Assembly: GCF_900143055.1 (NCBI RefSeq)
Contig: NZ_FRCW01000004.1
Coordinates: 345,315 to 409,314 of the forward strand
Direction of reading: 5' to 3'
DNA: 64,000 nucleotides
Origin: Fibrobacter sp. UWR3
GTDB lineage: Bacteria > Fibrobacterota > Fibrobacteria > Fibrobacterales > Fibrobacteraceae
The notes beneath the pieces are model-generated. The model made no database searches. It saw only the letters and a list, made by a program, of their open reading frames with translations, and was not told where the DNA came from. The position numbers and the translations under genes are program-made. Position 1 is the first letter of the stretch. Each line of letters starts with the position of its first letter. This document shows, in pieces, positions 33,854-41,094 of the stretch.

Positions 33854-33943
33854 GACCGTTCGCGCTAGATTCTTGCGTGGCACTCCGGTCGGCGCTCACT
33901 CTCGCTTCCGACGACTTGTTAAGACAAGTCGCCTACGGCTCAC
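33854..33943 (+). repeat. Two-hairpin element, insertion 1 in fragment 2
   Basis: Hairpin 1 GACCG...CGGTC; hairpin 2 GACTTG-TTAAGA-CAAGTC, a compensatory variant of the GACTCG...CGAGTC stem. Inserted after CCGTCAC; the intact gene reads CCGTCACCACCGAAG. Confidence 0.85.
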
Positions 33944-34068
33944 AGAAGATCCACACGGACTTCTTCACGAGGTAGTCGGCGAATTCGTCGCGGAGGCTTA
34001 CAGAAGCGTCGTCGGTTGCACCGGCGAGGGCTGCCTTCAGGGCGGCGACGTTTTCACGCTGGGCCTTT

Positions 34069-34158
34069 GTGAGCTGGAGGCGACAACTATCAAGTTGTCG
34101 TCGTAGGCGAGAGCACAAGTCTATCGGAATTTCCCTTTTGCATTTGACTTGTGCGGTC
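34069..34158 (-). repeat. Two-hairpin element, insertion 2 in fragment 2, inverted
   Basis: On the minus strand: GACCGCACAAGTC...GACTTGTGC, then GACAACT-tgat-AGTTGTC and the end CCAGCTCAC. Both stems differ from the other copies but remain fully paired. The intact gene reads GGGCCTTGATGCC here. Confidence 0.8.
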
Positions 34159-34438
34159 TTTTATGCCGGCTTCGTCGTCCTGCTTCTGGGTCGTGAGCTT
34201 TTCCTTGAGTTCGGCAGGAACGTTCACGGCTTCGAGGAGGCTGAGAGCCTGCTTGGCATGCTTCGTGATAGCGAGGCGCATACCGAGACCGAATTCGGCG
34301 TTGTCTTCGAACAGGCTGTTGGCCCAAGCGGGGCCGCGGCCTTCCTTGTTCTTTGCCCACGGAGTGGTCGGGAGGTTACCGCCGTAAATGGAGGAGCAAC
34401 CCGTAGCGTTCGCGACAACCATGCGGTCACACAATGGA

Positions 34439-34528
34439 GACTGTTCGCGCTAGACTCTAGTAAGGTATTCTGGTAGGCGCTCACTCTCGCCTCCGACGAC
34501 TCGTTATGACGAGTCGCCTACGGCTCAC
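34439..34528 (+). repeat. Two-hairpin element, insertion 3 in fragment 2
   Basis: Begins GACTGTTCGCGCTAG, ends CTACGGCTCAC, hairpin 2 GACTCG-TTATGA-CGAGTC. Inserted after CGGTCAC; the intact gene continues CGAACAGCTGAG. Confidence 0.85.
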
Positions 34529-34777
34529 GGAGCTGAGAAACGAGACGCACGTAAGCGGTTTCGCCGCAGCCTGCGCAGGAGCCGGAGAATTCGAACAGAG
34601 GTTCGAGGAGCATGGCCTGCTTGACCAGGTTCTTGTTGACCTTGGTACGGTCGAATTCCGGGAGATCGACGAAGAAGTCCCAGCACTTGCCTTCCTGAAC
34701 CTTGATGGGTTCCTGCGGCACCATGTTGATGGCCTTCTTGGTTTCGTCGGTCTTGTCCTTACCGATATTTTCTATTT

Positions 34778-34933
34778 GGGCGTTCCCGCACATATATGTG
34801 CGGTCGGGCTATATTTTAACGCACTTCGGGCGGCCTTATCGAACCGCCCGCAGCGCTGTTAAAACGGAGCCTTGCTGCGTTCCCTTCGGTCTCTCCGCAA
34901 GTCTCCGCCCCAAGGGGTCACTATCCCTAACGC
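34778..34933 (-). repeat. GCGTTAGGG/GGGAACGCCC repeat, copy B
   Basis: 156 bp, GGGCGTTCCC...GTCGGGCTATATT...CCCCAAGGGGTCACTATCCCTAACGC on the plus strand, the closest relative of copy A. It marks the 5'-side limit of nifJ fragment 2. Confidence 0.75.
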
Positions 34934-34998
34934 GAATGCTAATAACAAGTGTTGACTTTGGGTAGGTAATTTGTTATATTTATGTGTGAGGTGCTCCT

Positions 34999-35151
34999 AT
35001 GGAAACAGCGATCAAAAATGATATAAAGAAACTGGTCGAACGGTTGCCAGACATTATCTCCGCCAAGCGGAGACTTTCAGCGCATATCAAGAAATATGGA
35101 TCGGTAGAGAATTTCAAAGATGACAACATTAGACTTGTCAAGCCGTTATAG
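34999..35151 (+). CDS. Small protein, first of an overlapping pair
   Basis: 50 residues: a helical, basic peptide starting METAIKNDIKKLVERLPDII and ending IRLVKPL. GAGGTG lies 6-7 nt before the ATG, and a TATATTTATG box about 20 bp further upstream is promoter-like. The last 32 bp overlap the next gene in another frame. Family not recognised; size and overlap recall two-component toxin-antitoxin style pairs. Confidence 0.55.
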   Translation: METAIKNDIKKLVERLPDIISAKRRLSAHIKKYGSVENFKDDNIRLVKPL

Positions 35152-35626
35152 TCTTGAAGAAACAGACTCCGGCTACCGGTTCACCACTGATTATGGTAAC
35201 GAGTATATCGTTACCTTTTCTGATTTGGGAAGCATTCTTGGGGCAACGGAACTAAAACTGTATGAGTTCGGCCTTGACATCGCAAAACGCAACAATGCGA
35301 ATAATGACAAGGTTTGCGGTAAAATGCGGAATACCGTCGTGGATATCTTGTCAAGGGTCTTTTCAAATCAGCCTGAAGCGGCGATACTGCTCAGCCTTGA
35401 CTCTGTAGACGGTCGTCAAAGGGGACGTTACAGGATGTTCCTATCTGCGGAGCATAACTCCTGGTTCAAACTTTGTAACAACGGCAAACTGACCATAGTT
35501 CCCTTGTCAATCCAATTCGAAGGGTTCAGTAACATCAGTTTTCTCCTTGTAAGAAGCGATAACCCGCACCTTAATGAAATTCTTCAATACGCCACCGAAT
35601 ATGTCAGCCTTTCCTTTGAAGGATAG
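35120..35626 (+). CDS. Hypothetical protein, possibly DUF6169-like
   Basis: 168 residues: YSLEETDSGYRFTTDYGNEYIVTFSD at the N-terminus, a central DKVCGKMRNTVVDILSRVFSNQPEAAILLSLDS and C-terminal FSNISFLLVRSDNPHLNEILQYA. The pattern resembles small uncharacterised proteins of Bacteroidota annotated as DUF6169, but this is from memory and weak. No membrane segment. Follows and overlaps the 50-residue gene. Confidence 0.55.
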   Translation: MTTLDLSSRYSLEETDSGYRFTTDYGNEYIVTFSDLGSILGATELKLYEFGLDIAKRNNANNDKVCGKMRNTVVDILSRVFSNQPEAAILLSLDSVDGRQRGRYRMFLSAEHNSWFKLCNNGKLTIVPLSIQFEGFSNISFLLVRSDNPHLNEILQYATEYVSLSFEG

Positions 35627-35815
35627 GCTGATATAAAGGTAATTCTCCGTTCCAATGCCCCCCGTTTTCCCGTATATCCCGCTGTGGGACATATGGGGGA
35701 GTTTGGGACGATGGGGATGACGTGTGTTTCCTAAATTTTACAATGGGGGGGGGTATGGACTTTGGCAGGGGCATTACCTATATTTAACAGGATAAACTAT
35801 AGACGGGGATGTTTT
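35627..35815. promoter_or_regulatory. Spacer with promoter of the first FISUMP lipoprotein
   Basis: A TATATTTAACAGG box (35779-35785) lies about 30 nt before the ATG at 35816. The rest is G-rich (GGGGGGGGGTATGG) and carries no gene. Confidence 0.35.
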
Positions 35816-37024
35816 ATGAAGAAGTCTTTCCAGCGTGTCATTGCGACCCTGAACTTGTTTCAGGGGAAGCAATCTCTAACCATCTTCTTGTTGGCGGCAA
35901 TGCTCGCATTCTCGGCCTGCGACGATTCGTCGTCGGCAAGTTCCGATGAAACAGGTGTTTCCAGTTCGTCTGTAGAGTCGTCTGATTCGAGTGTCACCCT
36001 GAGTCCTTCGACAAGTTCAGGACAGGCTCCGGAGTCAGCGGAGTCGAATGGGTCTAGTGACGAAACCAAAGACAAGTCATCGAGTAGTGAGAATATGTCT
36101 AGTAGTTCCGCGAAAGAAACAAAGAATTCTTCTGATTCCAAGAGCTCCAGTTCTGTGAAATCGGGTGATTCTTCTAGCAGCAACAAGGATAAGTCTTCTT
36201 CAAGCGAAAAGCAAAGTAGCAGTTCTTCTGTGAATCAATCTTCTTCGACCATTTTTAGCAGTAGTGGTGAGTATATCCCATTTGATCATTCTTTACCGCT
36301 TCTTGCGGATAGTGTTCGCTCTGGTGCCTATAAAATTTATGAAGATTCCCGTGATGGACAAAAATATTATTACTTGACAATTAACGGGAAGCGTAAAGAT
36401 GGAACTCGTGGCTCGGTAACGATTTTTGCTCAAAACCTTAATTATGGTGTGCAAATAGACGGAACTGAAAATCAGAACGATGATAACAAAGTTGAGAAAT
36501 ACTGCTATGAAAATGATTGGATAAGGTGCGACGAGTATGGTGGACTATATCAATGGGCGGAAGCGATGGGGTTGCCTAGCGAATGCAATACAAAAAGTTG
36601 TGCCAATTTAATAAGCAATCCGAGTAATCATCAGGGCATTTGCCCTAATGGTTGGCGGTTGATGACTTATGATGATTATGAACTAATCTATTGGAGCACT
36701 GATAAGGGGGCGTTAGGCATTCGCTCGCAATATACCTTTAAGGGTTCCAATTATACCGGTTTTTCTTTAGTAGGTGCGGGGTATCGGTGTAGCGGATGTT
36801 CTAAAGGTTTTGAAGGCCGACTTGGTATCGCTGGATGGTATTACCCCACTGAAATTGACAAAAATAAAAAATTATCCACTAGCGAGGAATTCGATAGATC
36901 TAATGTGTTTGCGAGCGTAGGATATTCTTATGACAACAAAGATGATCTTACGCCCAATACAGCAAGGTCAGATTCCAAATTATGGGGCTTGTCTATTCGC
37001 TGTGTGATGGCCAATCAAGAATAA
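35816..37024 (+). CDS. FISUMP-domain lipoprotein, Ser-rich linker (tandem copy 1)
   Basis: 402 residues. Signal peptide with lipobox at Cys35 (LLAAMLAFSAC). Then a ~130-residue Ser-rich linker (SSSASSDETGVSSSS, ... KSSSSEK) and the FISUMP domain (from about 178): TIFAQNLNYGVQIDG, CYENDWIRCDEYGGLYQWAEAMG, CPNGWRLMTYDDY, ...LWGLSIRCVM. Such proteins are exposed on the outer surface. The signal region (LNLFQGKQS) and linker (STSSGQAPESAESNG) carry REP-like DNA. The following gene unit is a diverged tandem copy. Confidence 0.85.
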   Translation: MKKSFQRVIATLNLFQGKQSLTIFLLAAMLAFSACDDSSSASSDETGVSSSSVESSDSSVTLSPSTSSGQAPESAESNGSSDETKDKSSSSENMSSSSAKETKNSSDSKSSSSVKSGDSSSSNKDKSSSSEKQSSSSSVNQSSSTIFSSSGEYIPFDHSLPLLADSVRSGAYKIYEDSRDGQKYYYLTINGKRKDGTRGSVTIFAQNLNYGVQIDGTENQNDDNKVEKYCYENDWIRCDEYGGLYQWAEAMGLPSECNTKSCANLISNPSNHQGICPNGWRLMTYDDYELIYWSTDKGALGIRSQYTFKGSNYTGFSLVGAGYRCSGCSKGFEGRLGIAGWYYPTEIDKNKKLSTSEEFDRSNVFASVGYSYDNKDDLTPNTARSDSKLWGLSIRCVMANQE

Positions 37025-37043
37025 TTGTTTTAGAAGGTAAAGC

Positions 37044-37151
37044 ATGTCCAGAAACAAGAACCGCAAGCAGAGAGAAAATATGAACAACCGTATTGATCAA
37101 TACAAACTTGAACAACTCGAACCCCGCCTGATGATGGATTTTGCGGTATAA
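37044..37151 (+). CDS. Mini-ORF with LEPR-XLL motif (copy 1)
   Basis: 35 residues, basic, ending DQYKLEQLEPRLMMDFAV. LEQLEPRLMM is the LEPR-XLL motif that sits near the N-terminus of some very large bacterial surface proteins. Here the frame stops 5 residues later. It starts 19 bp after the FISUMP gene with AGGTAAAGC before the ATG. It could be the remnant of a large adhesin start or a real peptide. Confidence 0.45.
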   Translation: MSRNKNRKQRENMNNRIDQYKLEQLEPRLMMDFAV

Positions 37152-37218
37152 ATTCCACATTCCATATTTCACATTGCTTGGTTTGTGGGTGGTGAAAATT
37201 TTTACAGGAGATAATGGT

Positions 37219-38322
37219 ATGAAGTGTGTCAAGGGTCTTGGTTTCTTGTGGGTGGCGGTGCTCGCGGCAATCTTCGCCCTTTCGGCTTGCGATGACTCTT
37301 CGTCGGCTAGTTCCGACGAAACAGGTGTTTCCAGTTCGTCTGTAGAGTCGCCTGATTCGAGTGTCACCCTGAGCGGAGCGTCAGCGGAGTCGAATGGGTC
37401 TAGTGACGAAAATATGGAAAAAGACAAGTCATCGAGTAGTGAGAATAAGTCTAGCAGTTCCACAAATGAAACAAAAGTCTCTTCTGATTCCAAGAGTTCC
37501 AGTTCTGTGAAGTCCGATGACTCATCCAGCAGCAACAAGGACAACTCTAGTTCGTCGGTGAATTTGTCTTCAAGCGAAAAGCAAAGCAGTAGTTCCGTAA
37601 AGCCGTCCAGTTCTTCCGTGAAGCGTTCTTCGTCATCAGTTGCTTCAAGTAGTAGTTTTGTAAGATGGGGCGATCTTCCCCCGAATTTTTCGTATGGTGA
37701 ATTTGAATATGAACAGCGTATATACAAGTATCTGACTGTGACAGGAAAAGATACTAATAATAAAGCGGCAACAATCAATGTTATGGCAGAGAATTTGAAT
37801 GTTGGTATAATGATTGATGGCTCTGAGAATCAATCTGACAACTCTAAAGTTGAACGCTACTGCTATGACAATGATACCACAAAATGCCTAAAGTATGGTG
37901 GACTTTACCAATGGGCTGAAATGATGGGCTTCAACGATAGTTGTAATACCAAGAGTTGTGCCCATTTGATTCAAGAGAATCATCAGGGAATTTGCCCAGG
38001 TGGTTGGCGTTTGCTTACATACAATGATTTTTATATTGTAGTTCACGCAGATGGAAATGATGCGGGTGTGAAAGGTGTTAGATCAACGGGTTTTGGCGGC
38101 CTTAACTATACAGGGTATAGTTTAATTGCCGCTGGATATAATTGGGCATATGAGTTTTCGGATCTTAATGATTACACATATTGGTTTTATCCTGAAGAAT
38201 CAAAGAATTATGCACAAGAGGGGGCTGTTGCCGGGTCACAGGGAAAATCGTCTACGGGCAATTCTCGTTCCGATCAATATAAGACATATGGCTTTTCAGT
38301 CCGCTGCGTAAAGGTTGACTAA
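37219..38322 (+). CDS. FISUMP-domain lipoprotein, Ser-rich linker (tandem copy 2)
   Basis: 367 residues from the ATG at 37219 (AGGAG at 8 nt). Lipobox at Cys24 (AIFALSAC), then SSSASSDETGVSSSSVES as in copy 1, a longer Ser linker with KPSSSSVKRSSSS, and the FISUMP domain (MAENLNVGIMIDG, CYDNDTTKCLKYGGLYQWAEMMG, CPGGWRLLTYNDF, ...TYGFSVRCVKVD). Clearly a duplicate of the gene before it, with diverged domain sequence. Function unknown; probably surface-displayed. Confidence 0.85.
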   Translation: MKCVKGLGFLWVAVLAAIFALSACDDSSSASSDETGVSSSSVESPDSSVTLSGASAESNGSSDENMEKDKSSSSENKSSSSTNETKVSSDSKSSSSVKSDDSSSSNKDNSSSSVNLSSSEKQSSSSVKPSSSSVKRSSSSVASSSSFVRWGDLPPNFSYGEFEYEQRIYKYLTVTGKDTNNKAATINVMAENLNVGIMIDGSENQSDNSKVERYCYDNDTTKCLKYGGLYQWAEMMGFNDSCNTKSCAHLIQENHQGICPGGWRLLTYNDFYIVVHADGNDAGVKGVRSTGFGGLNYTGYSLIAAGYNWAYEFSDLNDYTYWFYPEESKNYAQEGAVAGSQGKSSTGNSRSDQYKTYGFSVRCVKVD

Positions 38323-38371
38323 CGAATTCATAATAAGGATGACATAAGACCAAGAAAAATACGATCGCGGA

Positions 38372-38431
38372 ATGAACAATTTCAAAATTGAACAACTCGA
38401 ACCTCGCCTACTCATGGCTGCCGTCAAATAG
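38372..38431 (+). CDS. Mini-ORF with LEPR-XLL motif (copy 2)
   Basis: 19 residues, MNNFKIEQLEPRLLMAAVK. The same motif follows the second FISUMP gene as follows the first, then the same CATTCCACA...TTCACA tail. The upstream frame has a stop (ATGACATAA), so it is shorter than copy 1. Ribosome site weak. Recurrence after both duplicates is the main support. Confidence 0.4.
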   Translation: MNNFKIEQLEPRLLMAAVK

Positions 38432-38461
38432 TCATTCCACACCCCACACTTCACATTTCAC

Positions 38462-38671
38462 ACTGGAATCGCGTTAGGGGGCGTCGCACCGCCATGCGGT
38501 GGCGAGACTTGCCGTGGACCCTATCCCCTATCGCTTCGCTCCAGGGTCCAGGGTGACAGAGCGGCAAGGCTCGATGAGCCGACCCCGGATCAGGTCCGGG
38601 GTGACGAGAGGCGAGCAGCACCCGACCCGGCCCCCCTTCGGCAGGCTCAGGGACCGGGCCGGGGAACGCCC
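38462..38671 (+). repeat. GCGTTAGGG/GGGAACGCCC repeat, copy C
   Basis: ACTGGAATC then GCGTTAGGGGGCGTCGC..., a GACCCCGGATCAGGTCCGGGGTGACGAG segment, CTTCGGCAGGCTCAGG and the end GGGCCGGGGAACGCCC. Nearly identical to copy D; the two flank the RelB/PIN pair as direct repeats. Confidence 0.85.
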
Positions 38672-38690
38672 TGTTTTTACATTAGGCAGA

Positions 38691-39104
38691 CTACAGGTTG
38701 TCCAGAATTCTCAGCATTTCCGCAGGGGTGACGACTTTCGGGTGTTGCGGAAAATGCTTCTGGTTGCCCGTGACCAGAAAGGTTTCATCGGTCTTGTTCT
38801 TCTCCATGGCGACCTCGAAAAACACCACGTCTTTCGGATCGGGAAAATCGCCAACGAGAGTTTCAACGGCAGCAAGGTTCACGCCGATGGATTTCAGGCG
38901 AGAAATCAAGAAATCGACGGTTTCTGTTGGAAAATGAAACTTCTTGCGCGACAGGACTTCTTCGTATTCCTGTAAAATGGAATCGTTGAAAACGGGAATA
39001 ATCTCGTGGGCGTAGGTCTGTTGAACGACCTGCCCAGGGACGGAATCCCACCGCAAAAGCGCAGAAACTAGCACGTTGGTGTCAATGACGGCGTAGCACT
39101 TCAT
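38691..39104 (-). CDS. PIN-domain toxin
   Basis: 137 residues with the PIN acidic residues: Asp in AVIDTNVLVSALL, Glu in LQEYEEVLSRKKF, Asp in FPDPKDVVFFEVA, and the C-terminal LVTGNQKHFP. It belongs to the putative toxin branch of PIN proteins, which are metal-dependent ribonucleases. Overlaps the antitoxin stop by 4 bp (ATGA). Confidence 0.82.
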   Translation of the reverse strand: MKCYAVIDTNVLVSALLRWDSVPGQVVQQTYAHEIIPVFNDSILQEYEEVLSRKKFHFPTETVDFLISRLKSIGVNLAAVETLVGDFPDPKDVVFFEVAMEKNKTDETFLVTGNQKHFPQHPKVVTPAEMLRILDNL

Positions 39105-39388
39105 TTGCCTGCCCGCGCCTGTGCGATTTCGGCGTTGATTTCTTCAAGGGACATGTCGGCGACTCCTGCATCGGCGGCGGACTGCGAAGCCTGCTTCATG
39201 GCTTCAAGGACATCGTCGGGTGTGGTCGGGCGGAGTTTCATGCTGAAAGGAATGCCGTTTTCGAGAATGGTGCGGGCAAGGAACATTCGGACGGCTGTCG
39301 GCAGGTCTATACCGAGTCTTTCGAAAATACTCCCTGCTGCGGAACGGGTCTTTTCGTCCACCCTGACTTGTAGCAATGTGCTCTGCAT
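39101..39388 (-). CDS. RelB/DinJ-family antitoxin
   Basis: 95 residues: QSTLLQVRVDEKTRSAAGSIFERLGIDLPTAVRMFLARTILENGIPF is the RelB/DinJ ribbon-helix-helix pattern; the tail MSLEEINAEIAQARAGK would bind the toxin. Such antitoxins are usually paired with RelE/YafQ toxins; here the partner is a PIN protein. It would also repress its own promoter. Confidence 0.82.
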   Translation of the reverse strand: MQSTLLQVRVDEKTRSAAGSIFERLGIDLPTAVRMFLARTILENGIPFSMKLRPTTPDDVLEAMKQASQSAADAGVADMSLEEINAEIAQARAGK

Positions 39389-39537
39389 GGCATACCTCCG
39401 TACTTACAAAATATACAAATGTATTCTGTGTGAATGCAAGTGACTTTAATATTAATATATATTTTTTTAGGCTTTATAGGTTAATTTTCTCAAAAAATAC
39501 GGAGAAATTAGCCCATTTCAGGACCACCACACCCCAA
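39389..39537. promoter_or_regulatory. AT-rich spacer upstream of the RelB/PIN pair
   Basis: AATATTAATATATATTTTTTTAGG (about 39449-39472) is promoter-like on the minus strand. No gene. Confidence 0.3.
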
Positions 39538-39731
39538 ACTGGAATCGCGTTAGGGGGCGTCGCACCGCCACGCGGTGGCGAGACTTGCCGTGGACCCTAT
39601 CGCTCCGCTCCAGGGTGACAGAGCGGCAAGGCTCGATGAGCCGACCCCGGATCAGGTCCGGGGTGACGAGAGGCGAGCAGCACCCGACCCGGCCCTTCGG
39701 CAGGCTCAGGGACCTGGCCGGGGAACGCCCA
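39538..39731 (+). repeat. GCGTTAGGG/GGGAACGCCC repeat, copy D
   Basis: Same order and orientation as copy C, about 15 bp shorter (one CCCTATCGCTTC unit missing). Confidence 0.85.
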
Positions 39732-39755
39732 AGGAAGGGCTTAATCCGTTGGAGG

Positions 39756-40955
39756 CTAATCCATGCCAAGAAGCCATCTTGAGACATCGACGATTCTGAT
39801 TCCTTCGTACTGGGTTGTTTCGTGGTTTGTTCTCGCGATGAGCATTTTGGGGTATGCGTCTTTTATTCCGAGCAGCGGGGCCGTTTCCCTTTCAAAAGTC
39901 TTCTTGTCCGAGATGTTGTCCGATACCTGGATATACAGCTTTTCGTCATGTTTCATTGCTACAAAGTCGATTTCTTTCTTGTATAGGACTCCGACGTAAA
40001 GTTGGTAACCCCTTCGAAGTAATTCCATGGCAACCATGTTTTCGTACACGTGGCCGTAGTCCATGTTGCGGGTCCCGAGTCTTGCGTAGCGGAACGAATG
40101 GTCGCTCAAGTAGTATTTGTCTTCCGTGGTCAAGTATCTTTTTCCGCGAATGTCGAATCTTCGGATTTTGTAGAAGGCGAATGCCTTGCATAAATAATCG
40201 ATGTAAGAACCTATGGTTTTATGGTTCGTCTTGTCGCCTGTGGTGCTGATTGTCTTGGCGACATTTCGGATGGAGGTGATGTTGCCGACATTGTCCATCA
40301 AAAAGTCAATCAGTTTTTCAAGAAAGACCTTGTTCCGAATCTTGTATTTTTTGACGATGTCGCGGATAACCAACGTGTTGAAAACATCTTCGTTCACGTA
40401 ACGGAACTTTTCGCTTTCAGTCTTGTATAAGAAGGAACCCGCCATCCCCCCTTCTTTAAGGTAGGATTCGAACGAGTCTTCCATTTTTTTCGGCTTGTAG
40501 TATTTTGTGTATTCCGCAAACGAAAACGGGAAGACGGGTATCTCAAAAGTTCTACCCGTAAAGAGCGTTGCCAGATCGCTACTAAGCAGGAATGCATTTG
40601 AGCCGGTTACATAGATGTCGAATTTTTCCGTGGCGTGAAGGCTGTTCAATGCCTTTTCGAACGAGTTGCAAAGTTGAACTTCGTCGATGAACAGATAGTT
40701 TGTCTTTTTAGGCTTGTACGCCTGTTCTGCATATTCTTCGAGTGCGGAATAGTTCTGTAATTTTTCAAACTTCGTCAAGTTGAAGTTGATCTTGATGATG
40801 TTTGCCTTTTTATCATTTTTTGCAATCCATTCTGCAAAGGATTCTAATAATTTTGATTTGCCGGAACGACGGATTCCGGTTATCACCTTGATGTCGGGTG
40901 TACCCCTGACATTTTTCAATGTGTCCAAATACTCTGTTCTTTCAATCAGTTTCAT
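39756..40955 (-). CDS. DUF4143-type P-loop ATPase
   Basis: 399 residues. Walker A IRRSGKSKLL near residue 30, Walker B NYLFIDEVQL near residue 95, sensor-like VTGSNAFLLSSDLATLFTGR, and the C-terminal DUF4143 region with YENMVAMELLRRGYQLYVGVLYKKEIDFVA, a PD-(D/E)XK-like fold. Common in gut bacteria, function unknown; often in mobile or defence-rich regions. GGGAG lies 8 nt before the ATG. Flanked by repeat copies D and E. Confidence 0.85.
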   Translation of the reverse strand: MKLIERTEYLDTLKNVRGTPDIKVITGIRRSGKSKLLESFAEWIAKNDKKANIIKINFNLTKFEKLQNYSALEEYAEQAYKPKKTNYLFIDEVQLCNSFEKALNSLHATEKFDIYVTGSNAFLLSSDLATLFTGRTFEIPVFPFSFAEYTKYYKPKKMEDSFESYLKEGGMAGSFLYKTESEKFRYVNEDVFNTLVIRDIVKKYKIRNKVFLEKLIDFLMDNVGNITSIRNVAKTISTTGDKTNHKTIGSYIDYLCKAFAFYKIRRFDIRGKRYLTTEDKYYLSDHSFRYARLGTRNMDYGHVYENMVAMELLRRGYQLYVGVLYKKEIDFVAMKHDEKLYIQVSDNISDKKTFERETAPLLGIKDAYPKMLIARTNHETTQYEGIRIVDVSRWLLGMD

Positions 40956-40975
40956 TTGTCGACTCCCGAATTTAT

Positions 40976-41012
40976 ATTTCCCAAAAATAAAAATATATAA
41001 AATTTGGGAAAT
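40976..41012 (-). promoter_or_regulatory. Inverted repeat around the ATPase promoter
   Basis: ATTTCCCAAA (40976-40985) and TTTGGGAAAT (41003-41012) are perfect 10-bp arms. The 17-bp loop contains TATATATTTTTA on the minus strand, which is -10-like. It sits 20 bp before the ATPase start and may be an operator. Confidence 0.45.
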
Positions 41013-41026
41013 TGTCTAGATGGCCC

Positions 41027-41042
41027 GGGCCGGGGAACGCCC
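41027..41042 (+). repeat. GCGTTAGGG/GGGAACGCCC repeat, remnant E
   Basis: GGGCCGGGGAACGCCC, only the right end of the family, between the ATPase gene and nifJ. Confidence 0.6.
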
Positions 41043-41094
41043 AGGTCATTTCGGATTTAGAGAAAAGACTGCTTGTAATCGGTTGGCATCACAA

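Larger units (their letters stand above)
33205..34766 (-). pseudogene. nifJ 3' fragment 2 (last ~426 codons), interrupted three times
   Basis: Colinear with intact nifJ 41186 to about 42463. Three ~90-bp elements interrupt it (33854-33943, 34069-34158, 34439-34528), each absent from the intact gene. Similarity ends at TTACCGAT (34766), 12 bp before repeat copy B. It lacks the start, the pyruvate-binding domains and one of the ferredoxin-like clusters, so it is not functional. By eye it is above 95 percent identical to the intact gene over most of its length. Confidence 0.85.

Noticed and set aside
28679..34933. Insertion sequence with transposase
   Set aside because: No transposase or recombinase frame; the repeats are short and non-coding.
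36993..37778. Leu/Glu/Ser-rich frame antisense to the FISUMP linkers
   Set aside because: It is the complement of Ser-codon repeats (TCT/AGC read backwards), not a gene.
29402..41042. Integron attC sites for the GCGTTAGGG/GGGAACGCCC repeats
   Set aside because: attC sites run from an AAC core to a GTT core; these run the other way in both orientations, the inner sequences do not fold alike, and no integrase gene is present.
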